DNA from: Phytobacter palmae
Lineage (GTDB): Bacteria; Pseudomonadota; Gammaproteobacteria; Enterobacterales; Enterobacteriaceae
DNA: 64,000 nt
Assembly: GCA_900112785.1 (NCBI GenBank)
Contig: FONB01000014.1
Span: 60,690-124,689 of the forward strand
Reading direction: 5' to 3'
Shown here: positions 55,763 to 64,000 of the stretch, piece by piece
How positions within the stretch are numbered: position 1 is the first letter of the stretch
How the letters are laid out: each line of letters begins with the position of its first letter
The notes under the pieces: generated by a model
Database searches by the model: none
What the model was told of the DNA's origin: nothing
The model's input: the letters and a program-made list of their open reading frames with translations, nothing else
Translations under genes and position numbers: made by a program

Positions 55763-55866
55763 GTTGTCACCCTGGACCTGGTCATTTATTAAAAAGACAG
55801 TTTAAATATTTGTTCCGTCAGCAATAACACATTCGATTAAGTTGTTAACGCTGCGTTACGGAAATC

Positions 55867-55902
55867 AGTATGGTCAGAGTGAAAAATAAAATATCTCACC
55901 CG
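55867..55902 (-). promoter_or_regulatory. csgB promoter with CsgD box
   Basis: On the minus strand CGGGTGAGATA (55892-55902) matches the CsgD-binding motif CGGGTGAGNTA described for csgBA, and CATACT (55867-55872) is at the position of the E. coli -10, giving a leader of about 100 bases. Downstream bases GTAACGCAGCGTTAAC are also conserved with E. coli from memory. Confidence 0.75.
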
Positions 55903-56343
55903 TGATTCGTATTTTTCACTTTACACTTAATACCAAAGCATGAACATTTTCATTATTATCTTTATGCGCATAAAGAAATGGGGGTTTGACTTTTTTAGCA
56001 GGTGGATTTGCTTATAACAATTTGGTTGTAACGAAGTAATGAGCAAACATGTTCTGAGAAGGAGATAACATTTCTTTTCACAGCCTTCACAATCCGAACT
56101 TTTTTTTGCTGCACAAACCGAACATCATCACTCATACAAAAACCTTTGTTGTGGTATTACCCGTACCACTTTAATGGTATTATTAAAAAACTTATAATAC
56201 AATAGGTTACATTAATTTGTATGATTTTTAAAATTTGTGCAAGCATGATTCCATGTACAACTTACCTATCAAAACTAAACAATATAAAAATGATTATGAA
56301 ACATTTTAATATTTATTTTTACATTGAGTTACATGTTTAACAC
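55903..56343. promoter_or_regulatory. csgB-csgD divergent control region
   Basis: A long, very AT-rich stretch without a gene. It corresponds to the E. coli region where OmpR, CpxR, IHF, H-NS, MlrA, RstA and CRP act. A visible OmpR-like site is ACATTGAGTTACATGTTTAAC at about 56321-56341, just upstream of the csgD promoter. Many runs of A and T suit IHF and H-NS binding. Confidence 0.7.
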
Positions 56344-56371
56344 TTGCTTTAAGAAGGGCAAAGACTAGATT
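56344..56371 (+). promoter_or_regulatory. csgD promoter
   Basis: TTGCTT (56344-56349), 16 bases, TAGATT (56366-56371). The start would lie near 56378, giving a leader of about 149 bases, the length known for csgD in E. coli, which is the target of several small RNAs. Confidence 0.72.
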
Positions 56372-56526
56372 GGAATTAGCAGCACTCATTTAGATTTATT
56401 AATTTCCCTTAATCGTTAGGGATTAAGTATTTATTACTACACACAGCAACACAGCATCTGTCAGTACTTCTGGTTCCCCACCTTTTGGTGGGGAAGCTGC
56501 GGATGTCTATAACGCGGGGTTTCATC

Positions 56527-57177
56527 ATGTTCAGTGAAGTCCATAGTTCGTACAATCATGCATTGTTGTTAATTACCAAACCCTCCTTGCAGGCAACAGC
56601 CTTGTTGCAGCATCTGAAACATTCTCTGTCGTTGAGCGGGAAATTGCATAATATTCAACGCTCGCTTGAGGATATTCCCGGCGATTGTCTGGTGTTATTC
56701 GATATGATGGAGGCGGATAAGAAAATCATTCAATACTGGCAGGACGTTTTGTCGAGAAAAAACAATAATTTAAAATTATTGTTAATGAATACACCAGATG
56801 AATATCCATTCCGTGATATCGAAAACTGGCCGCACATCAATGGGGTATTTTATGTTTCGGAAGACGAATCCCGTATGGTTGAGGGGTTGCAAGGGGTCCT
56901 GCGCGGCGAGTGCTATTTTTCACAAAAGCTTGCCAGCTACTTAATCACCCACTCCGGAAATTATCGTTACAGCAGTTCGGAATCAGCGTTGCTGACGCAC
57001 AGAGAAAAAGAGATTTTGAATAAGTTGCGCATAGGCGCATCCAATATTGAAATCGCCCGCTCTCTATTTATCAGCGAGAATACGGTTAAAACACATCTTT
57101 ATAATCTTTTCAAAAAGATAGCAGTAAAAAACCGTACTCAGGCGGTCTCCTGGGCTAACGACAATCTCAGGCGTTAA
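56527..57177 (+). CDS. csgD: curli and biofilm master regulator
   Basis: A 216-residue LuxR/FixJ-type regulator. The N-terminal receiver-like domain lacks the full set of phosphorylation residues; the C-terminal HTH is [40 protein letters not shown], split here by class: recognition helix near residues 175-195. It activates csgBAC and cellulose genes. The ATG at 56527 (MFSEVHSS) is the family start. csgE follows four bases later. Confidence 0.96.
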   Translation: MFSEVHSSYNHALLLITKPSLQATALLQHLKHSLSLSGKLHNIQRSLEDIPGDCLVLFDMMEADKKIIQYWQDVLSRKNNNLKLLLMNTPDEYPFRDIENWPHINGVFYVSEDESRMVEGLQGVLRGECYFSQKLASYLITHSGNYRYSSSESALLTHREKEILNKLRIGASNIEIARSLFISENTVKTHLYNLFKKIAVKNRTQAVSWANDNLRR

Positions 57178-57181
57178 CGCC

Positions 57182-57571
57182 ATGAAACGCGTATCACACT
57201 ACCTTGCGGCGGCAACACTCTTGCTGGCCGCCGGGAATCTGCACGCTGTCGAAGTGGAGATTCCCGGTTTGCTAACCGACCATACGGTTTCTTCGATCGG
57301 ACACGATTTTTATCGTGCTTTTAGTGATAAATGGGAAAGTACCTGGACAGGGAATTTAACTATCAATGAAAGACCAAGTGCTCGCTGGGGAAGCTGGATA
57401 ACCATCACAATTAATCAAAGTGTTGTTTATCAGACTTTTATGTTCCCGACACGGCGTGATTTTGACAAGAATGTTGATATTGCACTTGCACAGACACACG
57501 AAGCACTCGACCGTCGCCAAATTGATCAGGCATTACTCAGTACCCGCGATTTAGCGACAGATGAATTCTAA
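57182..57571 (+). CDS. csgE: curli secretion specificity factor CsgE
   Basis: A 129-residue periplasmic protein with a signal peptide (ends LHA), which caps the CsgG channel and selects curlin subunits. Residues [21 protein letters not shown] are typical. Immediately after csgD. Confidence 0.95.
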   Translation: MKRVSHYLAAATLLLAAGNLHAVEVEIPGLLTDHTVSSIGHDFYRAFSDKWESTWTGNLTINERPSARWGSWITITINQSVVYQTFMFPTRRDFDKNVDIALAQTHEALDRRQIDQALLSTRDLATDEF

Positions 57572-57597
57572 AACACGATAAACATCCGGAGGGTAAC

Positions 57598-58011
57598 ATG
57601 CGTATTGCATATGCCGTCATTTCATTAATGTTGATAACGCCATTAAGTTGGGCCGGACAAATGACTTTCCAGTTCCGTAATCCTAATTTTGGGGGTAACC
57701 CTAATAACGGCGCATTTTTATTAAATAGTGCACAGGCACAAAACTCTTATAAAGATCCAAGCTATAAAGATTTAGGCGTTGAGACAACATCGGCACTTGA
57801 TAATTTCACTCAAGCTATTCAATCACAAATACTGGGTGGATTATTAACAAATATAAATTCCGGAAAACCAGGTCGAATGGTAACCAGCGACTTTATTGTT
57901 GATATTGCCAATAAAGATGGACAGTTACAATTAAATGTCACTGACAGAAAAACAGGCAAAACGTCGACTATTCAGGTTTCAGGTTTACAAAACGGGTCAA
58001 CCGATTTTTAA
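57598..58011 (+). CDS. csgF: curli nucleation accessory protein CsgF
   Basis: A 137-residue secreted protein with a signal peptide (ends LSWAG-Q) and the [17 protein letters not shown]-terminus that docks in the CsgG pore. Needed to place CsgB correctly. GGAGGG precedes the start. Confidence 0.96.
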   Translation: MRIAYAVISLMLITPLSWAGQMTFQFRNPNFGGNPNNGAFLLNSAQAQNSYKDPSYKDLGVETTSALDNFTQAIQSQILGGLLTNINSGKPGRMVTSDFIVDIANKDGQLQLNVTDRKTGKTSTIQVSGLQNGSTDF

Positions 58012-58037
58012 GGCATCGCCATTACAGGACAATAATC

Positions 58038-58874
58038 ATGCAGCGCTTATTAATACTTCTGGCCGTGTGTTTATTAAGCGGATGCTTAACCGCGCCGCCA
58101 AAACAAGCCGCCAAACCTACGTTATTACCTCGGGCACAAAGCTACAGCGATTTAACACATTTGCCGCTGCCCTCCGGTAAAATATATGTGTCGGTGTATA
58201 ACATTCAGGACGAAACCGGGCAGTTTAAACCCTACCCGGCCAGTAACTTCTCGACTGCGGTTCCGCAGAGCGCTACCGCCATGCTGGTGACGGCGCTAAA
58301 AGATTCACGCTGGTTTGTTCCACTGGAACGCCAGGGGCTGCAGAATTTATTGAATGAACGCAAAATCATTCGCGCAGCGCAGGAAAATGGCACGGTTGCT
58401 ATTAATAACCGCTTCCCGCTCCAGTCATTGACCGCTGCGAACGTCATGATTGAGGGCTCGATTATTGGCTATGAAAGCAATGTAAAATCTGGAGGCGTAG
58501 GCGCACGTTATTTCGGTATAGGTGCTGACACGCAATATCAGCTCGACCAGATCGCTGTTAACCTGCGCGTGGTCAACGTCAGTACCGGCGAAGTGCTCTC
58601 GTCGGTGAATACCAGCAAGACTATTTTGTCCTATGAAGTGCAGGCCGGGGTATTCCGTTTTATTGATTATCAGCGTCTGCTGGAAGGCGAAGTGGGCTAC
58701 ACGGCTAACGAACCGGTCATGCTTTGCCTGATGTCAGCCATTGAGACAGGGGTAATTTTGCTCATCAATGATGGTATCGATCGCGGGTTGTGGGATCTGC
58801 AGAACAAAGCAGAGAGCAAAAACGAAGTACTGGTCAAATATCGTGAGATGGCGGCTATGCCTCCGCAATCCTGA
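58038..58874 (+). CDS. csgG: curli secretion channel lipoprotein
   Basis: A 278-residue outer-membrane lipoprotein (E. coli 277) with lipobox LLSGC at about residues 12-16 then LTAPPKQAAKPTLLPR. It forms a nonameric secretion pore for CsgA and CsgB. Last gene of csgDEFG and followed by a terminator. Confidence 0.97.
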   Translation: MQRLLILLAVCLLSGCLTAPPKQAAKPTLLPRAQSYSDLTHLPLPSGKIYVSVYNIQDETGQFKPYPASNFSTAVPQSATAMLVTALKDSRWFVPLERQGLQNLLNERKIIRAAQENGTVAINNRFPLQSLTAANVMIEGSIIGYESNVKSGGVGARYFGIGADTQYQLDQIAVNLRVVNVSTGEVLSSVNTSKTILSYEVQAGVFRFIDYQRLLEGEVGYTANEPVMLCLMSAIETGVILLINDGIDRGLWDLQNKAESKNEVLVKYREMAAMPPQS

Positions 58875-58890
58875 TAGTAAATAGTGATAA

Positions 58891-58926
58891 AAGCGTGACG
58901 ACTTAAATCGTCACGCTTTTTTTTGT
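58891..58926. terminator. bidirectional terminator between csgG and ycdZ
   Basis: AAGCGTGACGA (58891-58901), loop CTTAAA, TCGTCACGCTT (58908-58918), followed by a long T run on the plus strand. Serves csgG and the convergent ycdZ. Confidence 0.88.
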
Positions 58927-59393
58927 TCTTTTGTTATCCCATCGGCGTTACGTGCCGCAAGCCACAACCCACTGTTTTTCATGGCATAACCAAATAACAA
59001 TCCGACGACAAGCGAAGGCACGATCATACGCCAGTCGCCCTGCCCTGCAAAAGTGGCGCACGCGCCAATAAACGTGCCCGGAACGAAAGAAAGCAACAGA
59101 TTTTTCGCCTGGGCACACATCAGAAACGCCACCAGCCCGGTCATGACATAGCCTACAATCTCTAGATGCGGAGCCAGCGCGCTGCCGTGAATAATCACCT
59201 GCGCCCAGGCCACCCCACTCATCAACGTGCAGGCAGAAATTAACAGGCCCTTAAGACCACCTTGCGGACAGGCAAAGTAGGCAGTACAGCCAAGAAATCC
59301 GGCCCAGCCGATCAGACCGAGAGAGACAGCGACCCATCCCCAGAGACCGGAGAGAATACCTGTCGTTAAAGCGATAGAAAGGAGTATGTTCAT
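58911..59393 (-). CDS. ycdZ: DUF1097 membrane protein YcdZ
   Basis: A 160-residue inner-membrane protein with about five hydrophobic segments. MNILLSIALTTGILSGLWGW at 59393 is the family start; a frame three codons longer is also possible. DUF1097 family, function unknown. The C-terminus runs into the terminator shared with csgG. Confidence 0.9.
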   Translation of the reverse strand: MNILLSIALTTGILSGLWGWVAVSLGLIGWAGFLGCTAYFACPQGGLKGLLISACTLMSGVAWAQVIIHGSALAPHLEIVGYVMTGLVAFLMCAQAKNLLLSFVPGTFIGACATFAGQGDWRMIVPSLVVGLLFGYAMKNSGLWLAARNADGITKEQKKA

Positions 59394-59495
59394 GGCGCGC
59401 ATCTTAGCAGATACGCGCCCATTTTATGTGATATGAGACGCAATAATTGCAATATCACATCTCTTGTTGCAGGATAAGTGTGATAAAAATCACAT

Positions 59496-60050
59496 TTATT
59501 CCTCTTCTGATTCCTGCAATTCATCCCACATGGCAGAGATAGCATCACGCGTTAGCGGCGCCATCGTACGCCAGAACGGTGTAGTGGCATGAGCTTCCAC
59601 TTTGCCGAGGAATGTGCCACACCACGGCAGCAAATATTCTGCAAAAAGCGTTTCAAGCGCCTCGCTTTCATCTTCTGCTGACTGATCCTCCAGCCACGAG
59701 GCTGCCAACAGCAATGTCCCAAAATGATCCGCAGGTGCATCCGTCAGCGGCATACCCCGGGACGAGAGAAATGCCCGTACTTCGCCCTCTGTCGCTCCGT
59801 CAACCCACGCGCTGCGATAGGGGGAAACGCGGCATTCGCTACCGACAAAAAGCGCGTTGAAATCGGCGGCCAACGCCTGCGCATCACAATTCTTTTGCAG
59901 GCGCTCCAGCATTTCATCCTGCTCCAGCGGCCAGTTTTGCGCCAGCTTCCCTTCACGTATAAGGGTATAGAGCGGCACGAGTAAGGGATCCTGTGGCTGA
60001 CGATAAAACAGTGAACCCAGTACGCGGCAAAGGATGGAAAATTCGTTCAT
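59496..60050 (-). CDS. ycdY: TorD-family redox enzyme maturation chaperone YcdY
   Basis: A 184-residue, all-helical TorD/DmsD-like chaperone. The E. coli protein assists YcdX by supporting its zinc content and affects swarming. MNEFSILCRVLGSLFYRQP and the C-terminal FWRTMAPLTRDAI match. Twenty bases after ycdX. Confidence 0.93.
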   Translation of the reverse strand: MNEFSILCRVLGSLFYRQPQDPLLVPLYTLIREGKLAQNWPLEQDEMLERLQKNCDAQALAADFNALFVGSECRVSPYRSAWVDGATEGEVRAFLSSRGMPLTDAPADHFGTLLLAASWLEDQSAEDESEALETLFAEYLLPWCGTFLGKVEAHATTPFWRTMAPLTRDAISAMWDELQESEEE

Positions 60051-60070
60051 GCAATGATTCCAGTGGCTAA

Positions 60071-60808
60071 TTAAAAGTCGGCAAATTCAATAATTGGCGC
60101 CATTCCGCGCGCTTCAAGGAAGCTTAGCATCCTGCGCGGCGTGACATTGAGAATACGGTCTTCCGGGAAGTCGACCTCATCCAGGATTTCACGGCATTGC
60201 GCAAATTCACCCAGCGTAAATGCCGTATGCGAGTCGGAACCCAGTGCCACCCACCCGCCCGCATCACGCACAGCGGCAGCAATAGCGCGGCAATTCGCTT
60301 CGCTGCCTTTGCGCGAATGAAGGAAAGAGGAGTTGTTGATTTCCAGAGCCACGTTGTACTTTGCGGCGGCGGCGGCAATTGCCGGAATATCGACCGGATA
60401 TTTTGGATTCCCCGGATGGCTGATGATATGTGCATAACCATTTGCCATCGTCGCAATCATTGCCTGAGTATGAGTCTCTTTGTCATGCGGGGCAAAGACC
60501 GGCTCATGAAAGCCTGCAATAATCAGATCCAGCGAAGTTAGCATAGGGCCGCTACAATCAATTTCACCTTCAATATTTTTGATGTTGGCTTCAATGCCGC
60601 GCAGAATGCCTACGCCATCCACAACGCGTGGCCAGATACGCATGTTGATGAAGTGCCAGTGGTGGGGCGCATCATCCATATCAGGGCCATGATCGGTAAT
60701 AGCGAAAAGCTTAATCCCTTTTCGCTTTGCTTCGGTAATGTAATCTTGCAGGGTGCTATAGGCGTGGGTACTGGCGACGGTATGCATATGCAGGTCAACG
60801 GGATACAT
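60071..60808 (-). CDS. ycdX: PHP-domain phosphatase YcdX
   Basis: A 245-residue trinuclear-zinc PHP phosphatase; metal ligands include [14 protein letters not shown] near residues 5-18, ITDHG near 38-42, GFHEPVF, ISHPGNP and the C-terminal GSDSHTAF. The frame opens nine codons upstream, but MYPVDLHMH at 60808 is the family start. Same length as E. coli. Forms a unit with ycdY. Confidence 0.95.
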   Translation of the reverse strand: MYPVDLHMHTVASTHAYSTLQDYITEAKRKGIKLFAITDHGPDMDDAPHHWHFINMRIWPRVVDGVGILRGIEANIKNIEGEIDCSGPMLTSLDLIIAGFHEPVFAPHDKETHTQAMIATMANGYAHIISHPGNPKYPVDIPAIAAAAAKYNVALEINNSSFLHSRKGSEANCRAIAAAVRDAGGWVALGSDSHTAFTLGEFAQCREILDEVDFPEDRILNVTPRRMLSFLEARGMAPIIEFADF

Positions 60809-60891
60809 GAAACTCTCCTGTAGTTGTTTCTGCAAGGATAGCAGTTATCGCTGCCATTTTTAATGAAAAACCCGGTCTGACGCGCGCTTCG

Positions 60892-61830
60892 CTAATAACC
60901 ACGAACACGATCGACCCGTCCTTTCACGATTTCGCCACGTTCAAGTTTGTCAATCGTCGCAGCAATAAAAGCAATTGCTTCATCAGCACGAGTGGTGGCC
61001 GCAATATGTGGCGTCATGGCAACACGGGGATGCGCCCAGAGCGGGTGATCGGCTGGCAGCGGCTCGCGACTAAAAACATCCAGCATTGCCCCTTTCAATT
61101 TACCGCTATTAAGCGCATGCAGAAGATCGTCTTCAACAACATGGACACCCCGCGCCAGGTTCATAATATAACTGTTATCTGCCAGCTGATTTATCACACG
61201 GAGATTAATCAGCCCCACCGTTTCAGGGGTGTTAGGTAGTAAATTGATCAATACGCGCGTCCCGTGCAGAAATTCCCCTAACTCTTCTGTTCCGGCAAAA
61301 CTAGTGACACCCGGCAAATCTTTACGCGAACGACTCCAGCACCGCAGAGGAAAACCCCAGGCGCTCAGGCTGGCTGCCACTTTCGCACCCAGTACACCCG
61401 CCCCCAGAATGCCAACAGTGAAATCTTCGCGACGATATTCTTCCAGCTCCAGCCATCTGGCCTGCTGCTTTAGTGCCTGGTAATCATCAAACCGGCGGAA
61501 CCAGTGCAATACCTGGCTCACTGCATATTCCTGCATCTGAAGCCCCATGCCGGTGTCTTCCAGACGAAATAATGGGATATGTTGTGCCAGCATCCCGGGA
61601 TGTGCATGGAGTTGACTCAGAATAGAGTCGACCCCGGCCCCCAACGCAAACACCCCTTTCAACTCGCGGCCACGCAGCATCTCAACAGGAGGATGCCAGA
61701 CCAGCGCATAATCGGCAGGGCCATCATCACCCTTGCGCCATGCACGTACATTCGCACCAGGTATTGCGTTGCGTAGTCCCGATAGCCAACAGGCGGGATC
61801 AAAGGTCGGGTGATAAAAAATAATCTCCAT
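60892..61830 (-). CDS. ghrA: glyoxylate/hydroxypyruvate reductase A
   Basis: A 312-residue 2-hydroxyacid dehydrogenase (YcdW) that reduces glyoxylate and hydroxypyruvate with NADPH. The Rossmann motif [13 protein letters not shown] is near residues 140-152, the catalytic Arg in [11 protein letters not shown], and the His in [12 protein letters not shown]. The ATG at 61830 (MEIIFYHP) is chosen over an upstream start that lengthens the frame by 12 codons. Confidence 0.95.
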   Translation of the reverse strand: MEIIFYHPTFDPACWLSGLRNAIPGANVRAWRKGDDGPADYALVWHPPVEMLRGRELKGVFALGAGVDSILSQLHAHPGMLAQHIPLFRLEDTGMGLQMQEYAVSQVLHWFRRFDDYQALKQQARWLELEEYRREDFTVGILGAGVLGAKVAASLSAWGFPLRCWSRSRKDLPGVTSFAGTEELGEFLHGTRVLINLLPNTPETVGLINLRVINQLADNSYIMNLARGVHVVEDDLLHALNSGKLKGAMLDVFSREPLPADHPLWAHPRVAMTPHIAATTRADEAIAFIAATIDKLERGEIVKGRVDRVRGY

Positions 61831-62038
61831 TTCTGCTCCAGATTGATGGTGTGATTTCCCGGTCAACTTAGGGGTTAGCTGTCATTTTGTCGGACAGTTA
61901 TGTTCACACATCACCTTAGCAAATATCACTGAAAGTATTCAGAAAAGTGTCTCGTCGGAAAAAAAGACAGTTTCAGGACATTTAAGAAGCAAGTTGATGG
62001 AAGTTTGTATAAACGCACTAATTTATTGAAAAAGAAGA

Positions 62039-62067
62039 TTGACGGAAGTCCCGGTTTTCCCTACATT
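62039..62067 (+). promoter_or_regulatory. serX promoter
   Basis: TTGACG (62039-62044), 17 bases, TACATT (62062-62067), followed by a GC-rich discriminator AGCGCCCGTCCCG as expected for a stringently controlled stable-RNA gene. Confidence 0.82.
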
Positions 62068-62101
62068 AGCGCCCGTCCCGACAACATCGGGAAGACAATG
62101 T

Positions 62102-62189
62102 GGTGAGGTGTCCGAGTGGCTGAAGGAGCACGCCTGGAAAGTGTGTATACGGCAACGTATCGGGGGTTCGAATCCCCCCCTCACCGCCA
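62102..62189 (+). tRNA. serX: tRNA-Ser, anticodon GGA
   Basis: An 88-base class II tRNA with a long variable arm, GGTGAGGTGTCC acceptor/D start and TTCGAATC T-loop, ending CCTCACC then GCCA encoded. The anticodon loop is CTGGAAA with GGA at 62136-62138, reading UCC and UCU. Downstream of ghrA as in E. coli, where serX is a common target for genomic islands. Confidence 0.97.
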
Positions 62190-62196
62190 TATTACG

Positions 62197-62232
62197 AGCG
62201 CATGTTATTAATTAACATGCGCTTTTTCTTTT
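62197..62232 (+). terminator. terminator after serX
   Basis: AGCGCATGTTA (62197-62207), five-base loop, TAACATGCGCT (62213-62223), then TTTTCTTTT. A perfect 11-pair stem. Confidence 0.88.
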
Positions 62233-62321
62233 CTCCGTCTTTTCGGTATGCCATCCAGTATGCCATTGCCGTCTGGCTTGCGCTGGCTCACTTGCGAAGG
62301 CATCGGACAGGCATACCCCTT
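62233..62321. other. short repeats next to the tRNA, possible att arms
   Basis: GGTATGCC (62245-62252), GTATGCCAT (62258-62266) and the inverted copy GGCATACC (62310-62317) lie between the tRNA terminator and a decayed element gene. Integrases of tRNA-inserted elements use such arm repeats. No integrase gene and no second copy of the tRNA 3' end are visible. Confidence 0.35.
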
Positions 62322-62770
62322 TCATCTTGCTGCCAGCGCTCCCGGATAGTGCCGGGCGATGATGTCATTCAGTTTATCAACCAGCTCTGGCCGTTTAAAC
62401 GATATATGGGCTGTTCCCTTCTGGAAATATTTAATCGTAAACATCTCATCCTCGTAACGATTGCTGTGCCTGTCATCATGGATATGGTCTCCCAGGCGAC
62501 GGGTAACGTCAGCGCGGTTATCGGGAACAGGCTTTCCATCCAGGAGCATCAGCATACGCTCAAGGTCTGCTAAACGATCGCGTTGCCACCCCCAGTTCAG
62601 ACCAAATCCCCACCGGTCGTATTTGACCAGCCCAGTAACGATGATTTTCGCGCCAAATTTGCAGGGTGAATTCGTTTAAAAGTCCTAGCTCAGCCCTTTG
62701 AACACATTTATCACTCCGCGCTCAAACACCTCGCCTTCATTCAGATGTAGTTGCTCGAACGTACTCAGAA
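62322..62770 (-). pseudogene. remnant of a DUF4942-type mobile-element protein
   Basis: One minus-strand frame reads ILSTFEQLHLNEGEVFERG...INVFKGLS, stop (TAG at 62685-62687), DF, stop (TAA), then TNSPCKFGAKIIVTGLVKYD..., RWGFGLNWGWQRDRLADLER, and ends FKRPELVDKLNDIIARHYPG...ALAAR at 62322. This is the C-terminal part of a protein family I recall as DUF4942, found on plasmids and islands. Both stops fall inside otherwise continuous family sequence, at sites where Trp and Lys would fit, and the 5' part is cut off by the insertion sequence at 62771. The gene is dead. Confidence 0.75.
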
Positions 62771-62805
62771 TGGACTGACCCCACGCCTGTAGACAAATTC
62801 TGTCC

Positions 62806-63618
62806 TCACGATGAGGCCTGCTCGAAGGCCTCCGGACTGACGCCGCCGAGGTGACTGTGGCGCCGGGCCCGGTTGTAGAACACTTCAATGTAATCGAAGA
62901 TATCGGCCCGGGCCAGATCCCGGGTTTTATAGATGCGTTTTCTGATCCGCTCTTTTTTCAGCGAACTGAAGAACGATTCGGCCACCGCATTATCCCAGCA
63001 GTTGCCACGCCTGCTCATGCTCGGGGCCAGGTTATTAGCCCGGCAGAAGCGCTGCCAGTCGTCACTGCCGTACTGGCTGCCCTGATCGCTATGTACGATA
63101 ACCTCACCGTCCGGTTTTCGACGCCAGACGGCCATCATCAGCGCGTCGAGAGCCAGTTCGCGAGAGAGAGTGGGCTTCATCGACCAGCCAACCACGTTAC
63201 GGGCGAAGAGGTCGATAACCACCGCCAGATACAACCAGCCCTGCCAGGTGCGGATGTAAGTGATGTCTGTAACCCAGACCTGATTGGCCCGGACAACAGT
63301 AAACTGCCGCTGCACGCGATTAGGGGCAACCACTGAAGGCCTGCCGGCGATACGACGCGGCGCTTTATAGCCGCGCACGGCTTTGATCCGGTTCAGTTGC
63401 ATAATACGACCCACCCGGTTTTTGCCGCAGGTCTCCCCGATTTCGTTCAGGTCGCCATGAACCCGCCGGTAACCGTATACGCCTCCGCTCAGTGAATATG
63501 AGTCGCGGATAAGCATCAGCAGACGCTGGTTATCTTTATCACGCGCCGAGACCGGGTTATGCAGCCACGCGTAGAACCCGGCCCGGGCGACATTCAGTAC
63601 CCGACACATTGTCATCAC
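62806..63618 (-). CDS. IS3-family transposase OrfB (DDE integrase core)
   Basis: A 270-residue rve domain protein. The DDE triad is visible in VWTDITYIRT-type sequence (WVTDITYI, first Asp), VHSDQGSQYGS (second Asp) and NAVAESFFSSLKKE (Glu). The frame is open further upstream and overlaps orfA in the -1 register, so the active transposase is probably an OrfAB fusion made by ribosomal frameshifting, extending from 63941. ATG at 63618 is only a nominal start. Confidence 0.9.
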   Translation of the reverse strand: MMTMCRVLNVARAGFYAWLHNPVSARDKDNQRLLMLIRDSYSLSGGVYGYRRVHGDLNEIGETCGKNRVGRIMQLNRIKAVRGYKAPRRIAGRPSVVAPNRVQRQFTVVRANQVWVTDITYIRTWQGWLYLAVVIDLFARNVVGWSMKPTLSRELALDALMMAVWRRKPDGEVIVHSDQGSQYGSDDWQRFCRANNLAPSMSRRGNCWDNAVAESFFSSLKKERIRKRIYKTRDLARADIFDYIEVFYNRARRHSHLGGVSPEAFEQASS

Positions 63619-63656
63619 ACCCCATACAGTGCGGTGCTCATTGATAAAGCGGTACT

Positions 63657-63941
63657 TCAGTCGGGCTCCCTTGCAAAGTACCGCGCGGCCTTTTTCAGGA
63701 TATCCCGTTCTTCTTCGGTGCGTTTTAGCTGCGCCCGGAGTTTCAGGATCTCGCTTTTGGCTTCCAGTAAATCCCGGGCATGCTGTTCGCTGTTATCAGG
63801 TTTGACAGTCCGTAGCCACTTGTAGAGGCTGTGTGCAGACACGCCCAGGCGGTCAGATACTTCGGCAACGGAATAACCGCGTTCCGTTATTTGACGGACG
63901 GCTTCTTCCTTAAATTCAGGTGTAAATCGTGGTGTGCCCAT
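63657..63941 (-). CDS. IS3-family transposase OrfA
   Basis: A 94-residue protein beginning MGTPRFTPEFKEEAVRQI with a helix-turn-helix (SVAEVSDRLGVSAHSLYKWL) and a C-terminal leucine-zipper-like coil (LLEAKSEILKLRAQLKRTEE) ending KKAARYFAREPD. It binds the IS ends and oligomerises. Preceded by GGAGG. Confidence 0.92.
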   Translation of the reverse strand: MGTPRFTPEFKEEAVRQITERGYSVAEVSDRLGVSAHSLYKWLRTVKPDNSEQHARDLLEAKSEILKLRAQLKRTEEERDILKKAARYFAREPD

Positions 63942-64000
63942 ACGCTCCTCCTATGCTCAAACTATAGGGCAGGATCGTCTACCGGGGCGGGGTCAGTCCA

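Larger units (their letters stand above)
62771..64000 (-). mobile_element. complete IS3-family insertion sequence
   Basis: Imperfect terminal inverted repeats TGGACTGACCCC...GTAGAC begin at 62771 and at the last base of the window (64000), giving 1230 bases. Inside are two minus-strand frames, an orfA with a helix-turn-helix and an orfB integrase with DDE residues, the second in the -1 frame relative to the first. I do not assign a name. The target duplication cannot be checked because the right flank is outside the window. Confidence 0.88.

Overview
The window is chromosomal DNA of an enterobacterium. Nearly every gene is a recognisable orthologue of the E. coli block that runs from holB to the serX tRNA gene, in the same order, read here from the holB end. 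The proteins are close to but clearly distinct from E. coli. The organism has a full flagellar flg cluster and a full curli csg cluster, and it carries two MFS transporters and one LysR regulator that I do not place in this block in E. coli K-12. Together these suggest a motile, curli-forming Citrobacter-like species. The genus is an inference.

Layout. 1-9252 (minus strand): holB (partial), tmk, mltG, pabC, then the fatty-acid and phospholipid cluster fabF-acpP-fabG-fabD-fabH-plsX, then rpmF and yceD. 9395-18351: yceF, an extra MFS gene, rluC, rne with its long leader, then a divergent LysR/MFS pair sharing a palindromic operator. 18428-29957: flgLK and flgJIHGFEDCB on the minus strand, flgAMN on the plus strand. 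A FlhDC-type box lies between flgB and flgA, and sigma-28 promoters precede flgK and flgM. 30018-33833: murJ, mviM, yceH, rimJ (minus). 34066-41614: mdtH, grxB, yceB, pyrC, dinI, bssS, solA, yceO, yceJ, yceI (plus). 41707-54276: trhO, lpxL, mdtG, msyB, yceK, the glucan genes opgGH and opgC, clsC, ymdB, ymdA. 54437-58874: csgBAC and csgDEFG, divergent across a 764-bp control region. 58911-62189: ycdZ, ycdY, ycdX, ghrA, serX. 62190-64000: remains of an integrated element, with a decayed DUF4942-type gene cut by a complete IS3-family insertion sequence.

Three things stand out beyond the ordinary core genome. First, an ERIC element sits in the pyrC promoter; removing it rejoins a near-consensus PurR operator, so the insertion appears to have split that operator and supplied a new -35 hexamer, while the CTP-sensitive leader hairpin downstream stays intact. 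Second, yceD has a near-consensus promoter whose expected start is only about three bases from the ATG, with no ribosome-binding site, so its mRNA may be leaderless. Third, the serX downstream region is a layered mobile-DNA scar. I did not find an obviously new multi-gene system; most of the window is well-known housekeeping, flagellar and curli DNA.
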